DNA of 46,133 nucleotides from an uncultured Peptococcaceae bacterium (lineage in GTDB: Bacteria; Bacillota; Peptococcia; Peptococcales; Peptococcaceae): assembly GCA_949743265.1 (NCBI GenBank), contig CATJSX010000096.1, forward strand, positions 1 through 46,133. Reading direction: 5' to 3'. A program made the translations under genes and the position numbers. How positions within the stretch are numbered: position 1 is the stretch's first letter; each line of letters opens with the position of its first letter. Below the pieces are notes generated by a model that was not told the DNA's origin, did not search any database, and saw only the letters and a program-made list of their open reading frames with translations. This document shows, in pieces, positions 24,268 to 32,141 of the stretch.

Positions 24268-26658
24268 TCATTTCAGCAGATTAGCCACATCCAAAATCAA
24301 GCTAATATTGCCGTCGCCTAAAATGGTACAACCGGTAATGCCGTAACTATGCACATCGTAATTATTTAAATAAGCGGGCAACGGTTTAACTACTACTTGA
24401 TATTGTCCCAATAAACTATCAACAAAAATGCAAGCCGCTTTATTATTAACTTCAACCAAAATCAAAATACCTTCTTCAATATCAGTAACGTCAGTATCCA
24501 ATTCATAAATCTGATGAAGTCTAACGATAGAATAACATTCTCCGCGAATCATAACCATTTGATTGCCGTTGATATCTTCTGTCAAATCTTCTTTGCGAAT
24601 CTTAAAGGACTGGCTGATAACCTTGATAGGAATGGTAAAAATTTCTGTCCCGACAGCTACCACCATAGCGTCCATAATAGCTAAGGTTAACGGGATTTTA
24701 AAGACAGTCGACATCCCTTTGCCTTTCTGACTTTCAATATGAATCGTACCGCCGACTTTCTCGATATTCTGTTTAACAACGTCCATACCTACGCCACGAC
24801 CTGAAAACTCGGTAACTTGATCCTTTGTCGAAAAACCGGGCATCATCAAAAGCATATAAGCTTCACGATCGGAATACTCGCTGGGCGCTTTGGTCAAAAA
24901 TCCTTTATCTTGAGCTTTTTGCAGCAATTTCTCTCGATCAAGCCCTTTACCATCATCGCTAACAGTGATGATTATCTCTCCACCAGTATTTTCAGCGGAA
25001 AGCGTAACTTTACCTCGCGGATCTTTGCCTGCTTGAATACGTTCTTCAAGACTTTCAATACCATGATCCATTGAATTACGCACCAAATGCATTAGCGGAT
25101 CGCCAATGCTATCGACAATAGTTTTGTCCACTTCTGTTTCTTCACCGATCAAAATTAAATCGACATCTTTACCTAATTTTTTATTCATATCCCGCACAAT
25201 ACGATTCATCTTTTGAAACGCGCCCGAAACCGATACCATGCGAATAGACATAGAAACATCTTGCAAATCATTGGTCAGTTTCCGCAACTGTCTAGCTGCT
25301 TTAGTAAAGTTCTCCAATTCCAATCCTTGTAAATCAGGACTAGAAGTCACCATTGATTCAGTAATGACCAACTCGCCGACTAAATCCATTAACGTGTCTA
25401 ATTTATTCAAATTAACACTGATTAAACTTTGTTTGATTGCTTTATGACTACCATCGCCTTCGGCAGGTGCTGCTTTTGTTTCTGTCGACGCCGATTTTTC
25501 TGCTTTAGGTTCCTGTGCTTTAGTCGGTTCTTTTTCCGCCGCTACTGCAACTGGCGCTGGTTTACTTTCAGTTGGAGTTGCCTTCGTAGTATCAGCTTCA
25601 GCCGTTTTCACCGAACCATTACTTTGACCGCCTTCAACTGCAAATGACTTAATGTGCAACGCATTCTCAATAACTTCAAGAATCTCTGGTACTTTACTTT
25701 CATCTTCAACGATTAATAAGAAACCTTCATTGATAATTTGCTGAGCCGCTTCACTATTGTTTTCTAATTCTTCGGGAACGGAAACAATCGGCGGATAAAT
25801 TTCAGCGATTTGCTGTAATAACATGAAAGCACGCATATTTTCCATTTGACAGTCATCTTCAAAAAAGACACGAATCATTTGACCGCCATGCTGTTTGTCG
25901 ACTAATTCGCCGCCATTAACTGTAAATCCTTTTATATGAGATTCTTTATGCAAAAAATCAATAATCTGATTTAAATCATATGAAGCTGGTATGGTCATCT
26001 TAAACCCTGATTCCAAAATTTGTTGCGTTGCATTGGCATTGCCTGCCAACTCCGCTGGTTCATGAACGACATCCGAACAAATCTCCCGCAGCTTATTAAC
26101 CAATACCATAGCTCGAATATTTTCCATCTGACAATCGTCTTCAAAGTGGACAACAATGATATTATCGCCATTAGGCGCAGTACTTTTATTTACAGTCGTT
26201 GAAGCATCCGCCGCACTGGATACATCGTCGGCAGGCGTCTCAACGGCAACGCCTTTTAAACGATTGAGAAAATCTGTTACTTTATTTTCCAAAAAAGAAA
26301 TATCTTCACAAAGAGCATCGCCAGCTTCAACTTTTTCTACCTCTTCACGCAAAAAATCGTTAGCTTGAAACACCAAAGTAAACAGCGGTTCATTATGCTC
26401 TTTATCAATACCATTGGTACGGATATACGCAAATAAATCTTCTATGACATGGGCTACTTTAGCAATTTTGTCAAACTCCATCATTGCTGAGGACCCTTTA
26501 ATCGTATGCATGATTCTAAAAATGGAATTGATTTCTTCACTATTAAATTCATTGCTCTTTTCTGCGCCTAACAAAATCTGATCTAATTCCTCTAATAAAG
26601 AATTAGTTTCATATAGATACATCTCAGCCATTGAGTCATTGATTGTATAATCTGCCAT
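24268..26658 (-). CDS. cheA: Chemotaxis histidine kinase CheA with duplicated P2-like domain
   Basis: CheA autophosphorylates on a P1 histidine and passes phosphate to CheY and CheB. In the 796-aa protein, P1 has His51 in MHTIKGSS. Two homologous P2-like domains follow (about 168-250 and 262-344, each with FEDDCQMEN(I/M)RA and ending in FxV(N/E)GG). A linker rich in Ala/Glu/Lys/Thr runs from 346 to 405, then P3 dimerisation, the P4 ATPase (VRNSMDHGIE, DDGKGLD, GRGVGMDVV) and the P5 CheW-like regulatory domain. The start is the ATG at 26658 (ATG at 26661 is the alternative), after GGGTGG. First gene of a seven-gene minus-strand operon. Confidence 0.95.
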   Translation of the reverse strand: MADYTINDSMAEMYLYETNSLLEELDQILLGAEKSNEFNSEEINSIFRIMHTIKGSSAMMEFDKIAKVAHVIEDLFAYIRTNGIDKEHNEPLFTLVFQANDFLREEVEKVEAGDALCEDISFLENKVTDFLNRLKGVAVETPADDVSSAADASTTVNKSTAPNGDNIIVVHFEDDCQMENIRAMVLVNKLREICSDVVHEPAELAGNANATQQILESGFKMTIPASYDLNQIIDFLHKESHIKGFTVNGGELVDKQHGGQMIRVFFEDDCQMENMRAFMLLQQIAEIYPPIVSVPEELENNSEAAQQIINEGFLLIVEDESKVPEILEVIENALHIKSFAVEGGQSNGSVKTAEADTTKATPTESKPAPVAVAAEKEPTKAQEPKAEKSASTETKAAPAEGDGSHKAIKQSLISVNLNKLDTLMDLVGELVITESMVTSSPDLQGLELENFTKAARQLRKLTNDLQDVSMSIRMVSVSGAFQKMNRIVRDMNKKLGKDVDLILIGEETEVDKTIVDSIGDPLMHLVRNSMDHGIESLEERIQAGKDPRGKVTLSAENTGGEIIITVSDDGKGLDREKLLQKAQDKGFLTKAPSEYSDREAYMLLMMPGFSTKDQVTEFSGRGVGMDVVKQNIEKVGGTIHIESQKGKGMSTVFKIPLTLAIMDAMVVAVGTEIFTIPIKVISQSFKIRKEDLTEDINGNQMVMIRGECYSIVRLHQIYELDTDVTDIEEGILILVEVNNKAACIFVDSLLGQYQVVVKPLPAYLNNYDVHSYGITGCTILGDGNISLILDVANLLK

Positions 26659-26802
26659 CATACCACCCACTATTCTTAAATTAATTCGCACTACTCATAT
26701 ATTCAGTCGTACAAATTTCAAAAAACTTAAGTATTATATTCAATTTCCTACAATTTCACCGATTTATATTATATTATCAACTTACACGAGAGGATCTTTG
26801 TT

Positions 26803-28233
26803 ATGACAAATCACATACAGCTTAATCCCCCGCCATTGCCTAAAGAGCCCATACCAGCGCGCAATGACATCATCACCAATCCGCATCATCAGGATGTTTC
26901 CGACGCTTCCAAAGTCGTCAAAACCAATGTTAAGGATGATTATAACCAAAATCAGCCGCAAGAACAAAACTTTGATTTCAACAGCCAGTCTATTCGGCAA
27001 AGGGTGCTCAAGCTGCTCTTAAATAATGAATCAGCCACTCAAGCGGTTAAACGTCTTTTATTAGGCAATGAAGCCCTATTTAATACCAACGCTCTTGACA
27101 GCGCCAAATGGTCACAGTTTTTAGAGCAGTTTTTTCTTTCTGCCGAAGAAATGCCAACTTATTTGAAAGAGCAACTGAGCAATCATTCTCTATTTCAAGG
27201 CAGTTTCTTTGATTTCTTGCGTAACATATTATCAAAATACGGCAATAATCCCGCTATCAAAAACAGCTTGCTCAATGTCTTAAAAACAATGGAGCTATTT
27301 CAAAATCGCCAAAATACATCGGCATTTTTGATTCATAACTTAAACAACCTCTTGCCTTTTTTGAATGCTGATAATCAACGGTCAATATTAGACGCTATCA
27401 ATTATTTACAGCAGAATATGCTGAACGATACGGCTCTGCCTAATGATTTGCAGCGTTCTATTATGGATGCTTTGAGCCAAACTGCATCAAAAAATCGCGA
27501 TAATAGCAATCTGCGCAATATGATCATGCAGGCTATCCATAATCTCTCAAGACTAGACAACAGCGATAAAGCCAGTCTCTTGAGAAGCATTGAAAATTTT
27601 ACCACCACCTTACAGCAATACAGTAAATTAACTGTTGAGCAAAAAGACGCGCTAATGGCAAGCGTCCAGCATCAACTAAATAATGCGGAAGCAACTAACC
27701 ATTCTGCTACTGATCGTATTTTATCCGCATTGGATTTTGGACTTTCTGGCAGCAATCCTTTGTCTATGCAGTTAGCTTCCAGCGGCATTTTAAGCGCATT
27801 ATTATTAAATCACAGCGTTTTGTTACCTTTGATTTACGGTTTTATCCCATTAAAATTGGATAATACGTATCTCTTTTCTGAACTTTGGGCGCACGTTGAA
27901 GATGATGAGGATACATCAAACGGCAAAGACCATAAAAACGATTATTCCGAAAAGAAAAAGACTGTTGTTTTTTTCACTATGGAAAGTTCCGTATTTGGTT
28001 ACATGCAAGGAACACTAGAGAGTCGTCAAAAAAATATTGATCTCCAACTAGAAGCGCCAGATGCAGCCGTCAAAATTCTAAATACGATGAAAGAGCACCT
28101 TGCTCCAACAATAGAAGAACTAGGCTATAAGCTCAATCAAGTGGATATTGTTCCTTTGGAAGTACGTAAGCACTTTATTGACGTTTTCGGCAAAAAAATT
28201 CTAAAGGAGGCTTCTTTAAATGTCCGAGTTTAA
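26803..28233 (+). CDS. YlqG/FliK-like protein paired with an FlhB C-terminal-domain protein
   Basis: This 476-aa protein has a Pro/Asn-rich N-terminus (1-65), a long helical middle rich in Leu, Asn and Ser (65-340), and a conserved-looking C-terminus (about 385-470). The C-terminus contains GYMQGTLESRQKNIDLQLEA and LGYKLNQVDIVPLEVR, resembling the FliK-like C-terminal domain. Its overlap with an FlhB-C-domain gene matches the B. subtilis ylqG-ylqH arrangement. A role in flagellar export or hook control is inferred from this context. An AGAGGAT site precedes the ATG. The divergent gap to cheA (about 140 nt) holds only a weak SigD-like ACCGATTT at 26758-26765. Confidence 0.6.
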   Translation: MTNHIQLNPPPLPKEPIPARNDIITNPHHQDVSDASKVVKTNVKDDYNQNQPQEQNFDFNSQSIRQRVLKLLLNNESATQAVKRLLLGNEALFNTNALDSAKWSQFLEQFFLSAEEMPTYLKEQLSNHSLFQGSFFDFLRNILSKYGNNPAIKNSLLNVLKTMELFQNRQNTSAFLIHNLNNLLPFLNADNQRSILDAINYLQQNMLNDTALPNDLQRSIMDALSQTASKNRDNSNLRNMIMQAIHNLSRLDNSDKASLLRSIENFTTTLQQYSKLTVEQKDALMASVQHQLNNAEATNHSATDRILSALDFGLSGSNPLSMQLASSGILSALLLNHSVLLPLIYGFIPLKLDNTYLFSELWAHVEDDEDTSNGKDHKNDYSEKKKTVVFFTMESSVFGYMQGTLESRQKNIDLQLEAPDAAVKILNTMKEHLAPTIEELGYKLNQVDIVPLEVRKHFIDVFGKKILKEASLNVRV

Positions 28234-28567
28234 AAAACAATTAGATACTCAGATGGCAGTTGCCTTAAAATACAATCCTGACAAAGATAATGCTCCTGTC
28301 GTTATTGCCGCTGGCAACGGCTATCTAGCACAAAAAATTATTGAGTTAGCCAACAAAAATAACGTACCCGTTTATCAAGACAATTCCACAGCATCATTGC
28401 TTTCCAGCTTTGAATTAGGCTCAGAAATTCCCGTAGAACTCTATCAAGTAATCGCTGAAATCTACGCTTATATCGTCAAAGCCGGTCATGAATTGCAAAA
28501 TACTATTGATTTTACGATGTTAGAAGCTGACAGTTTTGAACATCTTGATCCCGAAACACTGCGATAA
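28220..28567 (+). CDS. Stand-alone FlhB cytoplasmic-domain homologue (YlqH-like)
   Basis: The 115-aa protein aligns with the part of FlhB after its NPTH autocleavage site. MAVALKYNPDKDNAPVV parallels FAVALKYQEESNSAPVV in this window's own FlhB, and IPVELYQVIAEIYAYI parallels its last helix. It lacks the membrane domain and the cleavage motif. In B. subtilis such proteins can partly substitute for the FlhB C-terminal half; function here is inferred. It overlaps the upstream gene by 14 nt and has an AAAGGAGG site, so translation is coupled. Confidence 0.82.
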   Translation: MSEFKKQLDTQMAVALKYNPDKDNAPVVIAAGNGYLAQKIIELANKNNVPVYQDNSTASLLSSFELGSEIPVELYQVIAEIYAYIVKAGHELQNTIDFTMLEADSFEHLDPETLR

Positions 28568-28586
28568 TGATTATTATTTATTATAC

Positions 28587-28618
28587 ACCAAAAGCTGTCG
28601 CTTTTGGTATTTTTTTTA
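28587..28618 (+). terminator. Intrinsic terminator after the ylqG-ylqH pair
   Basis: The 9-bp stem ACCAAAAGC/GCTTTTGGT with loop TGTC is followed by eight Ts. Confidence 0.88.
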
Positions 28619-28655
28619 TAAAAAAATTTGGGGCAACCATCTTTTGGCGCCCCAA
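28613..28655 (-). terminator. Intrinsic terminator of the flagellar operon after cheD
   Basis: On the minus strand TTGGGGC (28655-28649) pairs with GCCCCAA (28634-28628) over a 14-nt loop and runs into a T-rich tract. It lies about 50 nt past the cheD stop and tail to tail with the plus-strand terminator. Confidence 0.78.
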
Positions 28656-28702
28656 CGTCCTAGTTCCCTGTTTATTTTCTGTATTTTGCCAACCGTTCCT
28701 CT

Positions 28703-29197
28703 TCAAAGCTGCTTTACTGCACCAAAAGCAGTTTTGACCGTTACTATACCGTTTGACAAATCCATAAAAACGCTGCGCCCATAATTAAGGCCGGTATCCT
28801 CTGCAATAATTTTGATATTTTGTTTGCGCAGCGCCTCTTTAACTGCTTCTACATTGCGCTGTCCAATCTGCCCAACCGATGAATTGCTATTATTATTGTT
28901 ATTATTAAGGGCAAACATTTGAGCGCCTCCAACAATCTTCGCTGACATATAAATCCGTTTTGCGCCAGCTTTTTCCAATTTGCTCATTAAAAGCGGAATG
29001 GCAGTATCAGCAAATTTCATTTGATTATCGCTTGCGCTACCGGTGCTTTTAGGCAATAAAATATGAGATAATCCGCCAATTTGGCTATGCTTGTCATAAA
29101 TGCAGATTCCGACGCAAGACCCTAATGCATAAGTCGCCAATACATCCGGCGCTTTGGATACCGCCAAATCTGAAATTCCAACAACTACATTTCCCAC
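28703..29197 (-). CDS. cheD: Chemoreceptor glutamine deamidase CheD
   Basis: CheD deamidates receptor glutamines and, bound to CheC, feeds back on adaptation. The 164-aa protein has catalytic Cys28 in LGSCVGI and His45 in GLSHILLP, plus KIVGGAQMF and VGQIGQRNVEAV. An Asn/Ser-rich run (about residues 97-107) interrupts the segment after MFAL, a region where homologues are usually short. It starts at GTG, overlapping the cheC stop by one base. Last gene of the flagellar operon. Confidence 0.95.
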   Translation of the reverse strand: MGNVVVGISDLAVSKAPDVLATYALGSCVGICIYDKHSQIGGLSHILLPKSTGSASDNQMKFADTAIPLLMSKLEKAGAKRIYMSAKIVGGAQMFALNNNNNNSNSSVGQIGQRNVEAVKEALRKQNIKIIAEDTGLNYGRSVFMDLSNGIVTVKTAFGAVKQL

Positions 29198-29820
29198 TAA
29201 CTCACGCCCAGTCTTTCCATCAAAGTATTAAGTGATTTCTCTTCTAAAATAAGAATTAATTTTGTGCTAACTTCTTCTTTTGCTTCAGTATTGCCGATAA
29301 AAGCGCCTTCAATTAAAAGAACTTCGTCGCCAATTTCACCGTACTTGATTGCTGGTACGCTTAAAATAGCCCCAGCCATATCGACAGCGATAGCGGGCAC
29401 GCTAATATTGATGTTTAACCCAGTTAAAGACGCTATAGAATTGATATAAGACGCCGAAAGGATATTGCCGATCTCTTGAATAACCGACAAATCCATTTCA
29501 GAAAGCTGAGAAAAATCTTCTACTGCACTACCTAATAAATTATTAATCACCGTATGGGTAAATTCTTTTTCCAAAAGGAACATGATAATCCCCTCCAGAT
29601 CTCCCATGACGTCAATCAAAATGCCCACGATTAGATTTTCTGGACCGCCTAACAAAGCTGCCAAATCATTGTAATGGAGCATATTAACTTTTGGCACCGT
29701 CATATCAATAGGAAGCGCCATCATAGTTGCCAACGCAGTTGCTGCATTGCCTGCACCAATGTTGCCAATCTCTTTTAAGACATCAATCTGTATTTCATTG
29801 AATTCCCCATATTGAACCAT
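29197..29820 (-). CDS. cheC: CheY-P phosphatase CheC
   Basis: CheC dephosphorylates CheY-P and is stimulated by CheD. The 207-aa protein contains both phosphatase signatures: EIGNIGAGNAATAL (Glu17, Asn20) and EIGNILSASYINSI around residue 115. Both active centres look intact. It lies 24 nt after the flgG-like gene and is coupled by TAGTG overlap to cheD, its known partner. Confidence 0.95.
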   Translation of the reverse strand: MVQYGEFNEIQIDVLKEIGNIGAGNAATALATMMALPIDMTVPKVNMLHYNDLAALLGGPENLIVGILIDVMGDLEGIIMFLLEKEFTHTVINNLLGSAVEDFSQLSEMDLSVIQEIGNILSASYINSIASLTGLNINISVPAIAVDMAGAILSVPAIKYGEIGDEVLLIEGAFIGNTEAKEEVSTKLILILEEKSLNTLMERLGVS

Positions 29821-29844
29821 TTATCCCCCACCTTTATTTAGAAT

Positions 29845-30573
29845 TTAACGCAGATTATTGATAGTCTGATCTAATTCATCAGCCAACTGTATGATCCGCG
29901 AATTAAACTGAAATGCCCGCTGAGTCACAATAACCCGCGAAATTTCAGTTGCTACATCAACATTAGAGTTTTCCAGATAACCTTGTTTTAAAGAAGGATT
30001 CATCATTAAATCAGGCAAGCCTGATTGATCGGTCGCTTGATAAAGATTATCACCTATTTTCATTAAACCATATTGATTAGAAAAATCAAAAACACCTAGA
30101 TGTAGTTCCTCATTAGTTGGATGTTTCATCGTTTCTTCATCTAGCATAATAGGTTCTTCCGCTTCATCCAAAACAAAATCACCTTTGGAAGTTACCAAAT
30201 AATTGCCTTCCTCCGTGATCATCGCCCGAAAACTGCCATCGCGGGTATAGTAAATTTCTTCAGTAGAAGCATCTCGTATAGCAAAAAATCCTCGTCCCAA
30301 AATAGCAAAATCATACTCTATGCCTGTGTTCAATAAACCAGCCGGTTCATAATTAACCGCCACTTGCTGACTTTTCACTCCATTACCGGTTCTTACAGGA
30401 TCCAATTCATTTTCTGGACGATTCAAATTCGTATAAAGTAAATCAGTAAAACCCATACGCTCTGATTTAAAAGCAGTTGTGCTAACATTTGCCATATTGT
30501 TGGAGATTACACGCATGGCTTCTTCATTAGCAATAGCGCCGCTGCGAGCGTTGTAAAAAGAACTAATCATCAA
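29845..30573 (-). CDS. flgG: Flagellar distal rod protein, FlgG/FlhP-like
   Basis: The 242-aa protein belongs to the rod/hook (axial) family. It has an N-terminal SNNMANVSTTAFKSERMGF box, a central LGRGFFAI segment and the C-terminal ending QGYLENSNVDVATEIS...RAFQFNSRIIQ typical of FlgG. It is the second of two adjacent rod genes after sigD, as flhO-flhP in B. subtilis, so it may be named flhP by that convention. It lies 12 nt after its paralogue and 24 nt before cheC. Confidence 0.85.
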   Translation of the reverse strand: MMISSFYNARSGAIANEEAMRVISNNMANVSTTAFKSERMGFTDLLYTNLNRPENELDPVRTGNGVKSQQVAVNYEPAGLLNTGIEYDFAILGRGFFAIRDASTEEIYYTRDGSFRAMITEEGNYLVTSKGDFVLDEAEEPIMLDEETMKHPTNEELHLGVFDFSNQYGLMKIGDNLYQATDQSGLPDLMMNPSLKQGYLENSNVDVATEISRVIVTQRAFQFNSRIIQLADELDQTINNLR

Positions 30574-30585
30574 TTATCCTCCTTT

Positions 30586-31338
30586 TTAGCTCATTTTGGC
30601 AATTTCAGTTACGGTTTGCTGTGTCATTTCATCAACCATTTTCATGACTTGACTACAAGCCTGAAAATGACGAGAGCTGGCTATCACATCTGCCATTTCC
30701 TGCGTAATGTTTACATTAGAATGTTCCAACGTCTTTGATTTAATACGAGGCGCTTCATTGATATAAGCATCATCAGGACGTGTGAAAAAGCCTTCGTCAA
30801 TTTTCATCAACGTATTAAGATCATTAACATTTGTCACACCAATTCGCGTTAAAATTTCGCCATTAGCTATGATATCGCCACTAGAAGAAACACTAAACTG
30901 ATCCCCAACTTCTCCAATATTGATGGGCGCATTATTATCATCTAATACATATCCACCGCGAACATGACACAAATAACCATCAGCGCTAAGATAAAACTCA
31001 CCATTTCGAGTCAAATAAGTTTGACCGCCTTCGGTCTGTACACTGAAATAGCCATCTCCCAAAATAGCACAATCAAAAATACGCTCAGTATCATCAAAAC
31101 CGCCTTGCGTATGGTCGGTAAATGGGGTTTGAGCAATATTCATAAAATCGGCATCACCAATCGTGCCCGGATCTTCATTACTCAATCTTGTCAATAACAT
31201 GCCGGCAAAAGTGCTGTTGATGGGAGTATCTTTCTTAAAACCTGCCGTATTGGTGTTAGCGATATTATTGGAACGAATACTCAAATTCTTATTTTCCGTG
31301 ATGACGCCAGAGGTCGCCGTAAAAAAACTTCTGATCAT
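30586..31338 (-). CDS. flgF: Flagellar rod protein, FlgF/FlhO-like
   Basis: The 250-aa protein has the axial-family N-terminus (RSNNIANTNTAGFKKDTPIN), the LGDGYFSV segment and the C-terminal box LEHSNVNITQEMADVIASSRHFQACSQ split over residues about 208-235. It is less like FlgG than its neighbour, so FlgF/FlhO is the better label. Its ATG overlaps the end of sigD by 4 nt, indicating coupled translation. Confidence 0.8.
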   Translation of the reverse strand: MIRSFFTATSGVITENKNLSIRSNNIANTNTAGFKKDTPINSTFAGMLLTRLSNEDPGTIGDADFMNIAQTPFTDHTQGGFDDTERIFDCAILGDGYFSVQTEGGQTYLTRNGEFYLSADGYLCHVRGGYVLDDNNAPINIGEVGDQFSVSSSGDIIANGEILTRIGVTNVNDLNTLMKIDEGFFTRPDDAYINEAPRIKSKTLEHSNVNITQEMADVIASSRHFQACSQVMKMVDEMTQQTVTEIAKMS

Positions 31339-32120
31339 TCTTCTTCATCTCCAAACAAATATTGTTTTAAACTATTTTTCATTTTTTTCAGTGCACAGCT
31401 ATGAATCTGGCACACCCTAGAGGCTGAAATATCCAAGATATAAGCGATGTCCTTTTTCTTTAGCCCTTCGTAATAATACAGCATAATGACCATACGCTCT
31501 TTTTCCGTTAAAAGCGACAAAGAAGCGCTAATAATTTGCTTTAACTCTTCATTTTCCAACTCATAACCGGGCATTTCTTCTTGAGCAATTCCTTGTTCGC
31601 GAAAGCCTTTTACACCATACAGACCAATATCAATCAATTCTTCATAAGAAAGTAAATTAAACGTATGCACTTCGCCCAAAATTTTTTCAATAGCATCGGG
31701 AGGCATTTTCAAATACTGGCTCAATTCTTCTATTGAAGGCGCGTGTCCCAGCGTATTAGTAAGATAATCTGTAGCTTCATTGACTAGCTTAGCCTTCTTT
31801 TTAGAGCGTTTGGCAACCCAATCTTGGTTGCGCACATAGTCAATAATAGCGCCTTTAACTCGAATAGAAGCATAAGACTCAAATTTCGTTTTTTTGGTGG
31901 GATCATATTTTTCCACTGCTTCCAATAATGCAACTGTTCCTTGATTGATCATATCCTCTACTGTTGCGTAATTTTCATAAATCCCTCGCAGCTGATAGGC
32001 GTACACCTTAACGATATAGGCATATTCCATCGCCAAATCATTGCGATAAGCAATATCACCAGTCTGCCAATAGGCTTTCCAAAGTTCCTCTTTTGTTTCT
32101 GACTCTTTTGGCAAAATCAA
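31335..32120 (-). CDS. sigD: Flagellar sigma factor SigD (FliA/WhiG family)
   Basis: SigD/FliA directs late flagellar and chemotaxis genes. The 261-aa sigma-70-family protein has region 2 (YATVEDMINQGTVALLEAVEKYDP, then KFESYASIRVKGAIIDYVRNQDWV), region 3 and region 4 (LTEKERMVIMLYYYEGLKKKDIAYIL, then ASRVCQIHSCALKKM). Length and motifs are normal. It lies directly after flhA (21 nt), without the flhF and flhG genes that usually separate them. Its activity is expected to be held by FlgM, which is not in this window. Confidence 0.95.
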   Translation of the reverse strand: MILPKESETKEELWKAYWQTGDIAYRNDLAMEYAYIVKVYAYQLRGIYENYATVEDMINQGTVALLEAVEKYDPTKKTKFESYASIRVKGAIIDYVRNQDWVAKRSKKKAKLVNEATDYLTNTLGHAPSIEELSQYLKMPPDAIEKILGEVHTFNLLSYEELIDIGLYGVKGFREQGIAQEEMPGYELENEELKQIISASLSLLTEKERMVIMLYYYEGLKKKDIAYILDISASRVCQIHSCALKKMKNSLKQYLFGDEEE

Positions 32121-32141
32121 GGTAATCCTCCTTTACGGCGT

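Noticed and set aside
26739-26765. SigD-type promoter before ylqG (ACCGATTT with TTCA upstream)
   Set aside because: The -10 resembles GCCGATAT, but the -35 does not match TAAA at 15 bp, so it is too weak to list.
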